Below are positions 1-8,335 of a stretch of 57,920 nt of DNA, one piece after another (the first letter of the stretch is position 1; the number at the start of each line of letters is the position of its first letter). The stretch is from contig JAHHGR010000022.1 of assembly GCA_019359725.1 (NCBI GenBank), positions 1 through 57,920 of the forward strand. Direction: 5' to 3'. The position numbers were made by a program, and so were the translations under genes. The notes beneath the pieces were generated by a model. That model was not told the DNA's origin. It did no database searches and saw only the letters and a program-made list of their open reading frames with translations. This DNA comes from Aphanocapsa lilacina HA4352-LM1. Lineage in GTDB: Bacteria; Cyanobacteriota; Cyanobacteriia; Gloeobacterales; Gloeobacteraceae.

Positions 1-38
1 GCATCTGTCAGCTCGGTCTTGTAGGACTTGCGATCCAT
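1..38 (-). CDS. IS5-family-like transposase, N-terminal fragment (runs off window)
   Basis: Reading the minus strand from an ATG at 38 gives MDRKSYKTELTDA before the window ends. This closely resembles the start of IS5/IS427-group transposases, which typically open with M-D-R-K-x-Y-x-T-D/E-L-T-D-A. Only 13 residues are visible, so the family call rests on that short match. The stretch upstream (about 39-100) would be the insertion sequence end. A plausible terminus is the minus-strand GAGACTATGC beginning near 100, next to a TTAA. The element would lie about 15 bp beyond the murD stop and leave murD intact. Confidence 0.45.
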   Translation of the reverse strand, partial: MDRKSYKTELTD

Positions 39-100
39 CGGCTACTACGCACGCTTGCTGCCTCAACCCGAGCGCAAACGTACTGACAGCGCATAGTCTC
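39..100 (-). mobile_element. Putative terminal region of the IS element
   Basis: These 62 bp lie between the transposase-like start codon and the TTAA at 101-104. If the partial gene is an IS5-type transposase, this is the left non-coding end with the terminal inverted repeat. The partner repeat lies outside the window, so the boundary is inferred only. Confidence 0.3.
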
Positions 101-117
101 TTAATACTCTTTACGAA

Positions 118-1443
118 TCAGCTCTGAAGGGCATCGACCAGGGCGCGGAAGCGATCTCCCCGCTCCTCGAAATTGCGAAATTGATCGAAGCTGGCGCAGG
201 CGGGGGAAAACAGCACGCACTGCGCTCCTTGCTTGCGCGCCTGCTCAAAGGCTACGGGCACGGCCTCCTCCAGGGTGGGGGCTTTGTAGACGGCAGGGTA
301 ATCCTGGGCTTTGAGCCACTGTTCAAACAGCGGCGCGGCTTCGCCGATCAGGATCACTGCCGCACAGTGCTCGGCGATGGCCCGCAGCCAGGGTCCGCTC
401 TCGCCAGTTTTGGCCTGGCCGCCGGCAATCAGCACGCACGGGGCCGGGACGGCGCCAAGGCCCACCAGGGCTGCGTCGTAGTTGGTCGCTTTCGAATCGT
501 TGATAAAGCGCACCCCCTGGTATTCGCCCACCGCTTCGAGGCGGTGGGGCACCCCGCGAAAGCTCGCCACCCCCGCCGCAATCGCCGCGTCCTCCACGCC
601 CGCCAGGTGGGAGGCGGCTACGGCCATTAGCACGTTTTGTAAGTTGTGTATCCCGGGTAGACGCACCGCGCCGACCGGCAGCACGGGCCGCTTCTGGATG
701 CGGATTGTCCCCTCGGCAATATCCACCGCTGAAGCTGCCTGCGTCGAGGTCCACCAGGCGTCGGGCCAGGCGGAGCGCTGCGCACCCAGGTAGGCGTCGT
801 CGCCGTTGAGCACAGCGCGCCGGGCTTGCCCGAGCAACCCGGCTTTGATCGCTGCGTAGCGCTCCAGGGTGCTGTGGCGATTGAGGTGGTCGGGAGTAAA
901 AGTCGTCCACACCGCTACCTCCGGGCGTACCGCCGGGGCGCTTTCGATCTGAAAACTGCTCAGCTCCGCCACGATCCAGTCAAAATCCTCTCTATCCAGC
1001 AGCAAATCGGTCACCGGGCGGCCAATGTTGCCGCAGACCGGTGCGCGCAGGCCGGCTGTCTTGAGGATGTGGCCAATCAAGGCGGTGGTGGTCGTCTTGC
1101 CGTTGGTGCCTGTCACACAGAGCCACCGATGGTGCGAGAGCGATTCCCAGGCAAGGCCCACCTCGCCGGTCACCGCGACCCCCCGCCCCCGCGCCGCCAC
1201 CAGGCCCGGATGATCCCAAGGCACCCCGGGGCTCACCACCACCAGGCTCAAATCCGGAGCCTCGGGCACAAATTCTCGGCCGAGTACCGCCTCGACACCC
1301 AAAGCAGCCAATTTCCCGGCAACCGCCCGCAATGCCTCGCTGTCGCGGCCGTCCCAGAGCACCACCCGGCTGCCCCCAAGTGCCAACCACCGCGCCGCCG
1401 CCTGCCCGGATTTGCCCGCGCCGACCACCGCTACCGCCGCCAT
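118..1443 (-). CDS. murD: UDP-N-acetylmuramoylalanine--D-glutamate ligase
   Basis: MurD adds D-glutamate to UDP-MurNAc-L-Ala in the cytoplasm, using ATP, during peptidoglycan precursor synthesis. The protein of 441 residues opens with a Rossmann-like motif (VVGAGKSGQAAARW), has the Mur ligase ATP loop (VTGTNGKTTTT), and ends with the usual Mur C-terminal domain including INDSKATNYDA. Length is typical of MurD. The frame stays open upstream to 1509, but I chose the ATG at 1443 because family proteins begin just before the glycine-rich motif. It is divergent from the Fur-family gene at 1575. The stop lies 15 bp from the probable insertion sequence end at the left edge, and the C-terminus looks complete. 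Confidence 0.95.
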   Translation of the reverse strand: MAAVAVVGAGKSGQAAARWLALGGSRVVLWDGRDSEALRAVAGKLAALGVEAVLGREFVPEAPDLSLVVVSPGVPWDHPGLVAARGRGVAVTGEVGLAWESLSHHRWLCVTGTNGKTTTTALIGHILKTAGLRAPVCGNIGRPVTDLLLDREDFDWIVAELSSFQIESAPAVRPEVAVWTTFTPDHLNRHSTLERYAAIKAGLLGQARRAVLNGDDAYLGAQRSAWPDAWWTSTQAASAVDIAEGTIRIQKRPVLPVGAVRLPGIHNLQNVLMAVAASHLAGVEDAAIAAGVASFRGVPHRLEAVGEYQGVRFINDSKATNYDAALVGLGAVPAPCVLIAGGQAKTGESGPWLRAIAEHCAAVILIGEAAPLFEQWLKAQDYPAVYKAPTLEEAVPVAFEQARKQGAQCVLFSPACASFDQFRNFEERGDRFRALVDALQS

Positions 1444-1518
1444 AGAGGGCACCACCTCGCACCACTGCCACGTCAGTGTACGGGTATTTTTGCCAACCAC
1501 GCTTGACATACTCTCAAA

Positions 1519-1533
1519 TTAGATCTATTCTAA
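1519..1533. promoter_or_regulatory. Candidate PerR/Fur box (autoregulatory)
   Basis: The sequence TTAGATCTATTCTAA has the 7-1-7 inverted-repeat layout of PerR boxes. It lies in the murD-fur divergent intergenic region, 41 bp before the fur start. It shares a TAGA...TCT core with sites upstream of rubrerythrin (2052-2066) and dps (38759-38773). Binding is inferred. Confidence 0.5.
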
Positions 1534-1574
1534 GCTTGTAATCGCAAACCCGGCCCTTTGCCGGGACAGGCAAG

Positions 1575-2000
1575 ATGGTCGACCCCGCACTGCTACTTGA
1601 GCAAAAAGGTCTGAAGGTTACCCCCCAGCGCTACGCGATTTTGCGTTTTTTGCAGCAGACCGAGGACCACCCCACCGCCGATCAGTTAGTCGAGCAACTC
1701 AACCGCAATTTGCCGATGACCTCGCGGGCCACCGTCTACAACACCCTCAGCACCCTGCGCGATGTCGGGCTGGTGCGCGAAGTCACCCACGAGGCGGGGG
1801 TGCTGCGCTACGACGCCAACATCGAACCCCACCATCACTTTATTTGCCGCGTGTGCGGGCGCTTCGACGATATTGACTGGCAGTCGTTTCAGTCGCTGGA
1901 TCTAAGCCCCATCGCCGCGCGCTATCCGCACATCGAAAATATCGAAGTGATCGTGCGCGGCGTCTGTCGGCAATGCCAGGCCACCGGCAACGGCCAGTAA
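1575..2000 (+). CDS. Fur-family transcriptional regulator, PerR-like
   Basis: This metal-dependent repressor has 141 residues, the usual size for Fur/PerR/Zur. The N-terminal winged helix carries the family signature LKVTPQRYAIL and RATVYNTLSTL. The dimerisation domain has the metal-binding HHHFICRVCGRF segment and a second C-x-x-C pair (CRQC) near the C-terminus, so the structural zinc site is present. Rubrerythrin follows 113 bp downstream and a 7-1-7 palindrome precedes the gene. Both suggest the peroxide-sensing PerR branch rather than iron-sensing Fur or Zur. That assignment is inference from context; Fur paralogues are hard to separate by sequence alone. Confidence 0.85.
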   Translation: MVDPALLLEQKGLKVTPQRYAILRFLQQTEDHPTADQLVEQLNRNLPMTSRATVYNTLSTLRDVGLVREVTHEAGVLRYDANIEPHHHFICRVCGRFDDIDWQSFQSLDLSPIAARYPHIENIEVIVRGVCRQCQATGNGQ

Positions 2001-2013
2001 CCCGCTCTTTCCC

Positions 2014-2039
2014 AAAAGGTCGCCCAGGCGACCTTTTTT
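2014..2039 (+). terminator. Rho-independent terminator after the Fur/PerR gene
   Basis: The stem AAAAGGTCGCC pairs with GGCGACCTTTT and runs into a T tract 14 bp after the fur stop. It should separate fur transcription from the rubrerythrin transcript. Confidence 0.85.
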
Positions 2040-2051
2040 CAGGGGCCAGTC

Positions 2052-2066
2052 ATAGAACAATTCTTA
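2052..2066. promoter_or_regulatory. Candidate PerR box upstream of rubrerythrin
   Basis: ATAGAACAATTCTTA matches the site upstream of the Fur/PerR gene at 11 of 15 positions and has the same 7-1-7 layout. It also overlaps a longer perfect inverted repeat, TAGAACAA (2053-2060) with TTGTTCTA (2075-2082). Either could be the operator. Confidence 0.45.
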
Positions 2067-2113
2067 TTTAGGACTTGTTCTAGTTTGCAACGCTGTACAT
2101 CAGGGAGACAACT

Positions 2114-2599
2114 ATGACCACCACCAACGGCAACACCAGCAAGACCCAGGAAAACCTGCACTCCGCCTTCGCCGGCGAGTCGATGGCCAACCGCAAGTAT
2201 CTCTACTTCGCCTCGGTCGCCCGCGAATTGGGCAACGAAGAGGTGGCAAAACTCTTCGAGAAGACCGCCGAGGAAGAGACCGGCCACGCCTTTGCCCACC
2301 TGCGCCTGGTCTATCCGCCCGGCACGCTGACGGTGGAGAAGCTCTTGGAACTGGCGGCCGAAGGCGAGCTGTACGAAACCAATCAGATGTACCCGACCTT
2401 TCAGCAGGAGGCGGTCAGCGAGCACGAGCAGGCGGCGGCGGCGGAATTCGCCGAGCAGGCCGAGGAGTCGCGCGAGCATGCCGAGCGCTTCCTGAGGATG
2501 CTCAAGCGCGCCTCCAAGCAGTTTGGCGCCCTCGGTGCCGTCGAGAAGGCCCACGCCCAGCGCTACCTTGACGCCCTCGAAGCGGTCCGCCAGGGTTAG
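2114..2599 (+). CDS. Rubrerythrin / symerythrin-like diiron protein
   Basis: This 161-residue ferritin-like four-helix protein has Glu and ExxH-type diiron ligands in each helix pair (AFAGESMANRKY, EEETGHAFAH, EAVSEHEQ, ESREHAERF). It lacks the C-terminal rubredoxin domain of classical rubrerythrins, like cyanobacterial symerythrins. The likely role is reduction of hydrogen peroxide in the cytoplasm. A GGGAGA ribosome-binding site precedes the ATG. It sits behind a terminator and a PerR-like operator, which supports peroxide induction. Internal sequence symmetry between the two helix pairs, as in symerythrin, looks plausible but was not quantified. Confidence 0.9.
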   Translation: MTTTNGNTSKTQENLHSAFAGESMANRKYLYFASVARELGNEEVAKLFEKTAEEETGHAFAHLRLVYPPGTLTVEKLLELAAEGELYETNQMYPTFQQEAVSEHEQAAAAEFAEQAEESREHAERFLRMLKRASKQFGALGAVEKAHAQRYLDALEAVRQG

Positions 2600-2662
2600 T
2601 GACCCCCCCTACGACGCTGTACATCTTCGGTCGGTCCCGGTGGCCTGGTGCCGCCGGGATTT

Positions 2663-3730
2663 TTATTGGCGGCCCCGTACGACCCGGGCGCGTTTGATGG
2701 GCAGGTGGTAGCCCTCCGGACCACTCAGGTGGCAGGTGGTGACGATCGATCTGAGATAGGGCCAGGTGAAGCGCGCCTCGTGCACGTACTCCGGCCAGCG
2801 GGCTTTGAGGGCGGCGTGGGCTTCGTCGAGGTGATAGTACGGGATCGCCGTCGAGAGGTGGTGGGGGATGTGCACGCCGATGCGGTAGGCCACCAGTTCA
2901 ACCCACCAGGGGTACTCGCAGTGCACCGTCCCGAACAGCTGCGCCTTCAGCGGCGTCCACTCGCTCTCCGGAAAGTAAGGGATGTCCGGATGGTTGTGGT
3001 GGATGAGGGTGAAGGTGCTCAGCCAGAAGTGAAAGACCAGCCACGGCAGCACCCAGTAGTTGAGCACCTCCCAAAAGCCGGTGATCCAGAACAAGCCCGG
3101 CAGGGCGACCGCTGCAAACACGACGTTCACTGCAATCGAAAAGCGCGCCTCGGGCCACTCCTGCGGACGGAATTTCTTTTTGTCGTAGTGGAAGATGAAC
3201 AGATGAATGACCGAGGCGAACCACCAGGCCCAGGTGTGGACATGCCGATAGAAAAACCGGTTGAAGTCGTTCATACCCGCGTAGGTCTCGGGGGCGATCG
3301 TCCGCCAGCTGTTGTCGTTGTCCTGGTGGTTGGTCCAGGCGTGGTGGCGGTTGTGCATGATCCGCCAGCTGTGAAACGGGTAGAGCGTCGGCAGCAGCAG
3401 CAGATGGCCCACCAGCGCATTGAGCCTGCGGTAGGGCGAGAAGGACTGGTGGCCGCAGTCGTGGGCCAACACGAAGTTGCCCCACAGCACTGTGCCGATC
3501 CACACCCAGAATAGCGGCGCCAGCCAGATCGGGGAGACGGCAAAAAGCGCGTAAGAACCGGCCAGGACCCCTAGGTGCAGGACCACCGCTTCGAGGCCGC
3601 GCAGGGTGTTGCGCGCGAAGCATTTTTTGGGAATGGTATCGAGCACCTCGCGGTAGGTCACCCGCTCCAGTTGGTGCAGTAGCTTGCGGTTGTGCGTGCG
3701 GATGCCCGCCGCCGGCGTATCGATCGTCAA
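2663..3730 (-). CDS. Membrane fatty acid desaturase (DesA/omega-6 type)
   Basis: This integral-membrane diiron desaturase of 355 residues inserts double bonds into membrane-lipid acyl chains. All three histidine boxes are visible: HDCGH (near residue 90), HNRHH (about 126) and HIPHH (about 290). Hydrophobic segments surround them. The order and spacing match the acyl-lipid delta-12/omega-3 group typical of cyanobacteria. The third box, HIPHH rather than HVAHH, fits this group. Regioselectivity cannot be fixed from sequence. The gene stands alone, convergent with rubrerythrin, with a 285-bp non-coding stretch upstream. Confidence 0.88.
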   Translation of the reverse strand: MTIDTPAAGIRTHNRKLLHQLERVTYREVLDTIPKKCFARNTLRGLEAVVLHLGVLAGSYALFAVSPIWLAPLFWVWIGTVLWGNFVLAHDCGHQSFSPYRRLNALVGHLLLLPTLYPFHSWRIMHNRHHAWTNHQDNDNSWRTIAPETYAGMNDFNRFFYRHVHTWAWWFASVIHLFIFHYDKKKFRPQEWPEARFSIAVNVVFAAVALPGLFWITGFWEVLNYWVLPWLVFHFWLSTFTLIHHNHPDIPYFPESEWTPLKAQLFGTVHCEYPWWVELVAYRIGVHIPHHLSTAIPYYHLDEAHAALKARWPEYVHEARFTWPYLRSIVTTCHLSGPEGYHLPIKRARVVRGRQ

Positions 3731-4015
3731 CGCTCACTCCTCTTGCGGTTGCTTGACCCCGAAAGCCAGGCACAGCGCAGCCAGCCTCCGGCCGCCGAAA
3801 CAGCGAAAGCGCCACGAACCCGAACCTTCAGGATAGGGATGGAAGCTGTCGGCCCAGCCGACACAGACCCGCAGTGACCTCGCCCTCCGCTTGCAAAGAG
3901 TACTCCCGCAGGTGCGGCAGGTTGCAGGTCAGGCAGATTCTTAAGATCTATTGCGATAGTATCAGCAATTGGGGGGTACAACCAACCATCCGGCGCATCG
4001 GTCGCGCCGAGCGAT
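3731..4015. other. Intergenic region upstream of the desaturase
   Basis: These 285 bp lie between the desaturase start and the histidine kinase stop on the same strand, and presumably hold the desaturase promoter. Short open frames here have no coding character. The sequence TTAAGATCTATT near 3941 recurs in inverted form near 36745, with no assignable role. Confidence 0.5.
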
Positions 4016-6772
4016 TCAGGCTGGAAGGCCACCTTCGGCGCGATCCCTGCCCGGCCGCCGCCGGGGCAGTCGGACCACAAACAAAGCCCCCCGTCCGGGG
4101 CCGTCGCTGTGGGCGGTGACGGTACCGCCGTGCAGTTCGATCAGGTGGCGCACGATTGCCAGACCCAGTCCAAGACCGCCGTAGGCGCGGGTGTTGGAGC
4201 CGTCGGCCTGGCGGAAGCGCTCGAAGATGTAGGGCAAAGCTTCAGGGGTAATTCCCACGCCGCTGTCGCGCACACTGAGCAGCGCACTCGCGCCGTCGGC
4301 TTCAAGGCACACGTCGATGCGACCGCCCTTGGGGGTGAATTTGATCGCATTGGACAGCAGATTCCAGATCACCTGCTGCAGCCGGGCCGGGTCGCCGTTC
4401 ACCGAGGCCGCTTCAGCGTCGAGGGTGCAGTGCAGGGCAATGTGCTTGGCCGCGGAGGCCAGCCGCACTGAGTCCAGGGCTTCCTCGATCACCGCCGGGA
4501 GATCGAGCGGTCGCACGTCGAGCTTGAGCTTGCCGGTAATGATCCGCGAGACATCGAGAATGTCTTCGATGAGCTGGTTTTGGGCCCGACCGTTGCGCTC
4601 GATGGTCTCAAGCGCCCGCGCCTGGGACTCAGCATCGAGCTTGCGCCGCCGGAGAATTTGAGCCCAGCCCAAAATGGCGTTGAGCGGGGTGCGCAGTTCG
4701 TGGCTGACGGTAGCCAGAAATTCGTCTTTGATCCGGTTGGCTTCCCAGGCCTGATGGTAGAGCCGGGCATTGTCGATGGCGATGGCCGCGCGGCAGGCCA
4801 GATCTTCGGCCAGGTCCAGATCCGTCCGGCCGTAGCGGCGTCCGGAGTCGGACACCACCAGGGTGATGGCGCCGAAGGTGCGGCCGCGGGCGGTCAGCGG
4901 CACGATCAGCGCCGCGCTGAAGCCGGCTTTGCGCAACAGCTCCAGATGCTCCGGGCTGCGGGCGATGGCGATGAGCAGTTCGTCGGCAATCTCCGGGTAA
5001 AATTCCGAACGCCCGGTGCGCAACACGTTTGCCACACCGCTCGCCTCGCTCGGGTCGAAGGGGTAGCGCCGCTGCAACTCACGGATCTGCAGTGCTTTTT
5101 GGGGATCGACGTGGGCGATGACCAGCTTTTCGATGCCGCCGTCTTCGGACACCATGTCCACCGAGCACCAGTCGGCCAGCAGCGGCACCGTCAACTGGGC
5201 CACGCGATCGAGCGTCACGGTGTAATCGAGCGAGGAAGCCAGAATCGAGGCGGCCTCCGCCAAAAAGCGCTGAGCCTGCTCGCGGGCGGCCAATTCGGCC
5301 GCCGCCCGCTTTTGATCGTCGATGTCGGTGGAGGTGCCGAACCACTTGACGATCTGTCCTTCGCGGTCGCGCATCGGCAACGCCCGGCCCAGGTGCCAGC
5401 GGTAAACGCCGTCGCCCGCCCGCCGAAAGCGGTATTCGATCTCGTAGGAGCTACCGGTGGCCACCGCCCGCCGCCAGTGTTCCAGACAGCCATCCAGATC
5501 TTCCGGATGCAGCACCGGCTGCCACCCCCAGCCCTTGCTCTGCTCGGGGGTGAGGCCCGTGTAGTTGTACCAGCGCCGGTTGTAGTAGTCGAGGGCACCG
5601 TCAGGCCGGGCCGTCCAGACGATCTGCGGAATCGACTCGGCCAGAAAACGATAATGTTCATCGGTGCTGCGCACGCGCGCTTCGAGATTTTTCGATTCGC
5701 TGAGGTCGAGGGTGCAGCCCACCACCCGGATGGCTCGGCCGTCGGGGGCGCGGCGGATAACGCCGCGGTCGCAAACGTTGATGTGGTGGCCCTGGCGATT
5801 GCGGACCCGGTACTCGATGGTGTAGTTCGCCATTTCCGCGTCTTGAAGAGCGGCCCAGACTTCTGCGTTGGCGCGCTCCCGGTCGTCGGGATGAATCTGC
5901 TCCGCCCACCAGAGGTGGGCAGGTTCGCTGATTTCCTCGGCGCTGTAGCCCAGCAGCTCGAGCAGACCGTAGGCGTGTTCGACGTGTTTCGCTTCGAGAT
6001 CCCAGTCATAAATCAAACAGCCCGCCGCCTTCGCCGCCAGTTGAAACCGTTCATTCGCCCGCTCCAGGTCCGCCCGGGCGCGCCGGTGCCCTCTTAGATC
6101 GAAGACAAAACAGGCGACCCTTTCTCCGCCTTCAAGCAGCGTGGCACCGATGAGAATCGGCACACGACGTCCGTCTTTGTGGATGTACTCCTTCTCGTAG
6201 GGCCGACACGCGCCGGTACTCGCCAGTTCGGCCATGGCCTGCTCGTCGCGCTCGCGATACTCCGGCGGGGTCATCTGCACCCAAAGCACCCGGCCCGCCG
6301 CCAGTTCCTCGCGGTTGTAGCCCACCAGTTGCAAAAAAGCGTCGTTGGCCTCGACGATCGTCCCTGCGCAGTCTCCAAAGCCGATGGCGATCAAATTCTC
6401 CGCGACCAGCTGCCGAAAGCGCGCCTCGCTGCGGCACAAGGCGGCCTCCACCCGGTGGCGCTCGGCGGCTTCGCTGCGGGCCTGCTCCACTTCGCGACAC
6501 AATTGCTCGTTCTGCCGCTCCAGATCCCGCACTCGCCGCTCCAGACTCGAATCGTCCGGCTCCTCAGCGCGGGCAAATTGCTCGACAATCTCCGAGCGCG
6601 AGATGCCCCGCTCCGCCGCCTGCCGCCGCAACCGTTCCCAGGCGGTCGCCGTGAGCGCCAGATTCACCCGCTGCTTGCTTTCGCCTGCCCAGTGATGGAC
6701 AAATTTGCCCGTCGCCCCGCGTTTTATGACACCCACTGGATGGTTCGCCTTTCGTGTACGTAAACGGTTCAT
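4016..6772 (-). CDS. PAS-GAF sensor histidine kinase with N-terminal ribbon-helix-helix-like segment
   Basis: About 918 residues. Order: an N-terminal segment (about 33-64) resembling a ribbon-helix-helix strand and helices ([15 protein letters not shown], then [11 protein letters not shown]); a coiled coil; three PAS domains (about 110-230, 240-360 and 375-495); a GAF domain (about 510-670); HisKA with the phosphoacceptor His near 691 ([14 protein letters not shown]); and HATPase_c with N (NLLSNAIKF), G1 (DSGVGI) and G2 (GLGLGLAIV) boxes. There is no receiver domain and no membrane segment, so it is a cytoplasmic hybrid-partner kinase whose regulator is not adjacent. The start could instead be an ATG at 6805 or a downstream GTG near 6736. 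An inverted repeat spans the start region. Confidence 0.88.
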   Translation of the reverse strand: MNRLRTRKANHPVGVIKRGATGKFVHHWAGESKQRVNLALTATAWERLRRQAAERGISRSEIVEQFARAEEPDDSSLERRVRDLERQNEQLCREVEQARSEAAERHRVEAALCRSEARFRQLVAENLIAIGFGDCAGTIVEANDAFLQLVGYNREELAAGRVLWVQMTPPEYRERDEQAMAELASTGACRPYEKEYIHKDGRRVPILIGATLLEGGERVACFVFDLRGHRRARADLERANERFQLAAKAAGCLIYDWDLEAKHVEHAYGLLELLGYSAEEISEPAHLWWAEQIHPDDRERANAEVWAALQDAEMANYTIEYRVRNRQGHHINVCDRGVIRRAPDGRAIRVVGCTLDLSESKNLEARVRSTDEHYRFLAESIPQIVWTARPDGALDYYNRRWYNYTGLTPEQSKGWGWQPVLHPEDLDGCLEHWRRAVATGSSYEIEYRFRRAGDGVYRWHLGRALPMRDREGQIVKWFGTSTDIDDQKRAAAELAAREQAQRFLAEAASILASSLDYTVTLDRVAQLTVPLLADWCSVDMVSEDGGIEKLVIAHVDPQKALQIRELQRRYPFDPSEASGVANVLRTGRSEFYPEIADELLIAIARSPEHLELLRKAGFSAALIVPLTARGRTFGAITLVVSDSGRRYGRTDLDLAEDLACRAAIAIDNARLYHQAWEANRIKDEFLATVSHELRTPLNAILGWAQILRRRKLDAESQARALETIERNGRAQNQLIEDILDVSRIITGKLKLDVRPLDLPAVIEEALDSVRLASAAKHIALHCTLDAEAASVNGDPARLQQVIWNLLSNAIKFTPKGGRIDVCLEADGASALLSVRDSGVGITPEALPYIFERFRQADGSNTRAYGGLGLGLAIVRHLIELHGGTVTAHSDGPGRGALFVVRLPRRRPGRDRAEGGLPA

Positions 6773-6801
6773 CCCCAGTATTGGCCGAAAAGCGAACCAT
6801 C
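6739..6801. repeat. Long inverted repeat across the kinase start
   Basis: GATGGTTCGCCTTTCG at 6739-6754 is the inverse complement of CGAAAAGCGAACCATC at 6786-6801, with one mismatch over 16 bp and 31 bp between arms. It overlaps the proposed start codon of the histidine kinase. It could be an operator or a 5' RNA hairpin. Confidence 0.6.
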
Positions 6802-6827
6802 GCAATCTTTCTCAAGCAGGAGCTTGC

Positions 6828-7238
6828 TCAAGCCTGCGGTTCGGCAAAGATCAGGCGGTAGCAGTCCGGATCATAGATGACGATCTCCCGCAGGCCCCAG
6901 GACTGGTCGGTCGGCTCGCCTACGATGTCCGCGCCCTGGGTGCGGGCTTGCTCGGCGATGGTCCCAACGCTGCGGCCGATCGCCCAAAAGGTGAGCGAGA
7001 AGCCGATTCCCCGCTCGCCCTCCAGCCGGACAGCCGGATCCTGCTCGATGAGGACAATCTCGGCGTTGGGTGCCCAGCGCAGGCGGGCGCGCACCGGCAG
7101 GCCGTCGCTGCCGGGCAGCGTCGAGACCACCTCGAAGCCGAGGACATCCCTGTACCATTGCAGCGACTCCGCAAGGCTGGTGACCGTGAGCGTGGCTAAA
7201 GTGCCGCTGCTGGAGTAGGTGTCCATCGGTTCAGGCAC
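6828..7238 (-). CDS. VOC (glyoxalase/bleomycin-resistance) superfamily protein
   Basis: A single-module vicinal-oxygen-chelate protein of up to 136 residues. The beta-alpha-beta-beta-beta pattern is seen in [23 protein letters not shown] and again near the C-terminus in the segment ending [13 protein letters not shown]. Such proteins act as metal-dependent lyases, dioxygenases or binding proteins; the substrate here is unknown. The first ATG (7238) overlaps the mraY stop by 8 bp, and an internal ATG at 7226 is an alternative. Translation is probably coupled to mraY, although no functional link with peptidoglycan synthesis is known to me. Confidence 0.75.
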   Translation of the reverse strand: MPEPMDTYSSSGTLATLTVTSLAESLQWYRDVLGFEVVSTLPGSDGLPVRARLRWAPNAEIVLIEQDPAVRLEGERGIGFSLTFWAIGRSVGTIAEQARTQGADIVGEPTDQSWGLREIVIYDPDCYRLIFAEPQA

Positions 7239-8283
7239 CGGGTGGCCATCCTGTATGCAGCCACCAGGTGAGCAGAGCCAGCGACGCCCCCGCCAGATAA
7301 AAGCGGGTCACTACCTGGGTCTCGTGCAGACCGCCCAGTTCGAAGTGGTGGTGCAGCGGGGCCATGCGCAGCAGGCGTTTACCCTTGCCGTCCGGCCCCT
7401 TGGTGGCCTTGAAGTAACCGACCTGGGCGATCACCGAGAGGGCTTCGACCACGAAGACGCCTCCCACCAGCGCCAGTGCCACCAGTTGGCCACTCAAGAC
7501 CGCTACCGCCGCGAGCACCCCGCCGATGGCGAGCGAGCCGGTGTCGCCCATGAAGACCGTCGCCTTGTGGCGGTTGTGGACCAAAAACCCCAGGCAGGCG
7601 CCGGCCAGGGCAAAGCAGAGCACCGCGAGGGCCGGGTGGGTAGCCACCACAATCAACCCGAGGGCGGTTGCGGCGATGGCGCCGGTTCCCCCCGCCAGAC
7701 CGTCCAGGCCGTCGGTGATGTTGACGGCGTTGGCGGTGCCGGTGAGGGCCAACAGCGCCAGCGGCCAGAACAAAATCCCCAACTCCCCCAGGCCGAACGT
7801 GGCGGTGCCGTGGCCGCTCAGGCCGTGAAACAGGCAAAAAGCCACCCCAGAAGCGATCAGCAGCAGCATCTTCTGGCGGGGGGTAATGCCGTTATTCGAC
7901 TGCTGGCGGATGATCTGAAAATCGTCGATCCAGCCTACCAACCCGTAGGCGGTGGCCAGGGCGACGGCGGCGACGAGTTCTAGATTCCAGCCGGCAAAGG
8001 CGAAGGGCACCGCCAAAGCCCAGGGCATAAAAAAGATGCCGCCCATCGTCGGGGTGCCCGCTTTTTTGAGGTGCGACTGGGGGCCGTCCTCGCGGATGAA
8101 TTGCCGCGCCTTCCAGCGTCGCAGTAAAGGCACGGCCGCGAAGCCGGTGAGGGCCACCAGCAGCAGCGTGACGCCGAATACGACCAGTTGGGCAGGAGCG
8201 AGCCAGGCGATAGCGGCGATGACGACAGCACCCGCCGCGAGGGCAGAGCGCCAGCCGGTGGGAGGACGGGAGACCAGTTCCAT
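7231..8283 (-). CDS. mraY: Phospho-N-acetylmuramoyl-pentapeptide-transferase
   Basis: MraY transfers phospho-MurNAc-pentapeptide to undecaprenyl phosphate, making lipid I at the inner membrane. The 350-residue polytopic protein has the diagnostic [10 protein letters not shown] near the N-terminus, the catalytic [12 protein letters not shown], and the late MAPLHHHFE histidine motif. Length is normal for cyanobacterial MraY. It is followed by a translationally overlapping VOC gene and is divergent from moeA, with about 52 bp between start codons. In this genome region murD, mraY and murF are far apart instead of in one dcw cluster. Confidence 0.96.
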   Translation of the reverse strand: MELVSRPPTGWRSALAAGAVVIAAIAWLAPAQLVVFGVTLLLVALTGFAAVPLLRRWKARQFIREDGPQSHLKKAGTPTMGGIFFMPWALAVPFAFAGWNLELVAAVALATAYGLVGWIDDFQIIRQQSNNGITPRQKMLLLIASGVAFCLFHGLSGHGTATFGLGELGILFWPLALLALTGTANAVNITDGLDGLAGGTGAIAATALGLIVVATHPALAVLCFALAGACLGFLVHNRHKATVFMGDTGSLAIGGVLAAVAVLSGQLVALALVGGVFVVEALSVIAQVGYFKATKGPDGKGKRLLRMAPLHHHFELGGLHETQVVTRFYLAGASLALLTWWLHTGWPPGA

Positions 8284-8335
8284 AGTGTGGATGGGGGTTG
8301 GCGCTAGGCTAGGAGGCGGCGCCTACATCATAAAT

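Noticed and set aside
4580..6097. Long plus-strand open frame of about 500 codons opposite the histidine kinase
   Set aside because: It is antisense to clear PAS, GAF and kinase motifs, has no recognisable domain, and follows from the high GC of the region.
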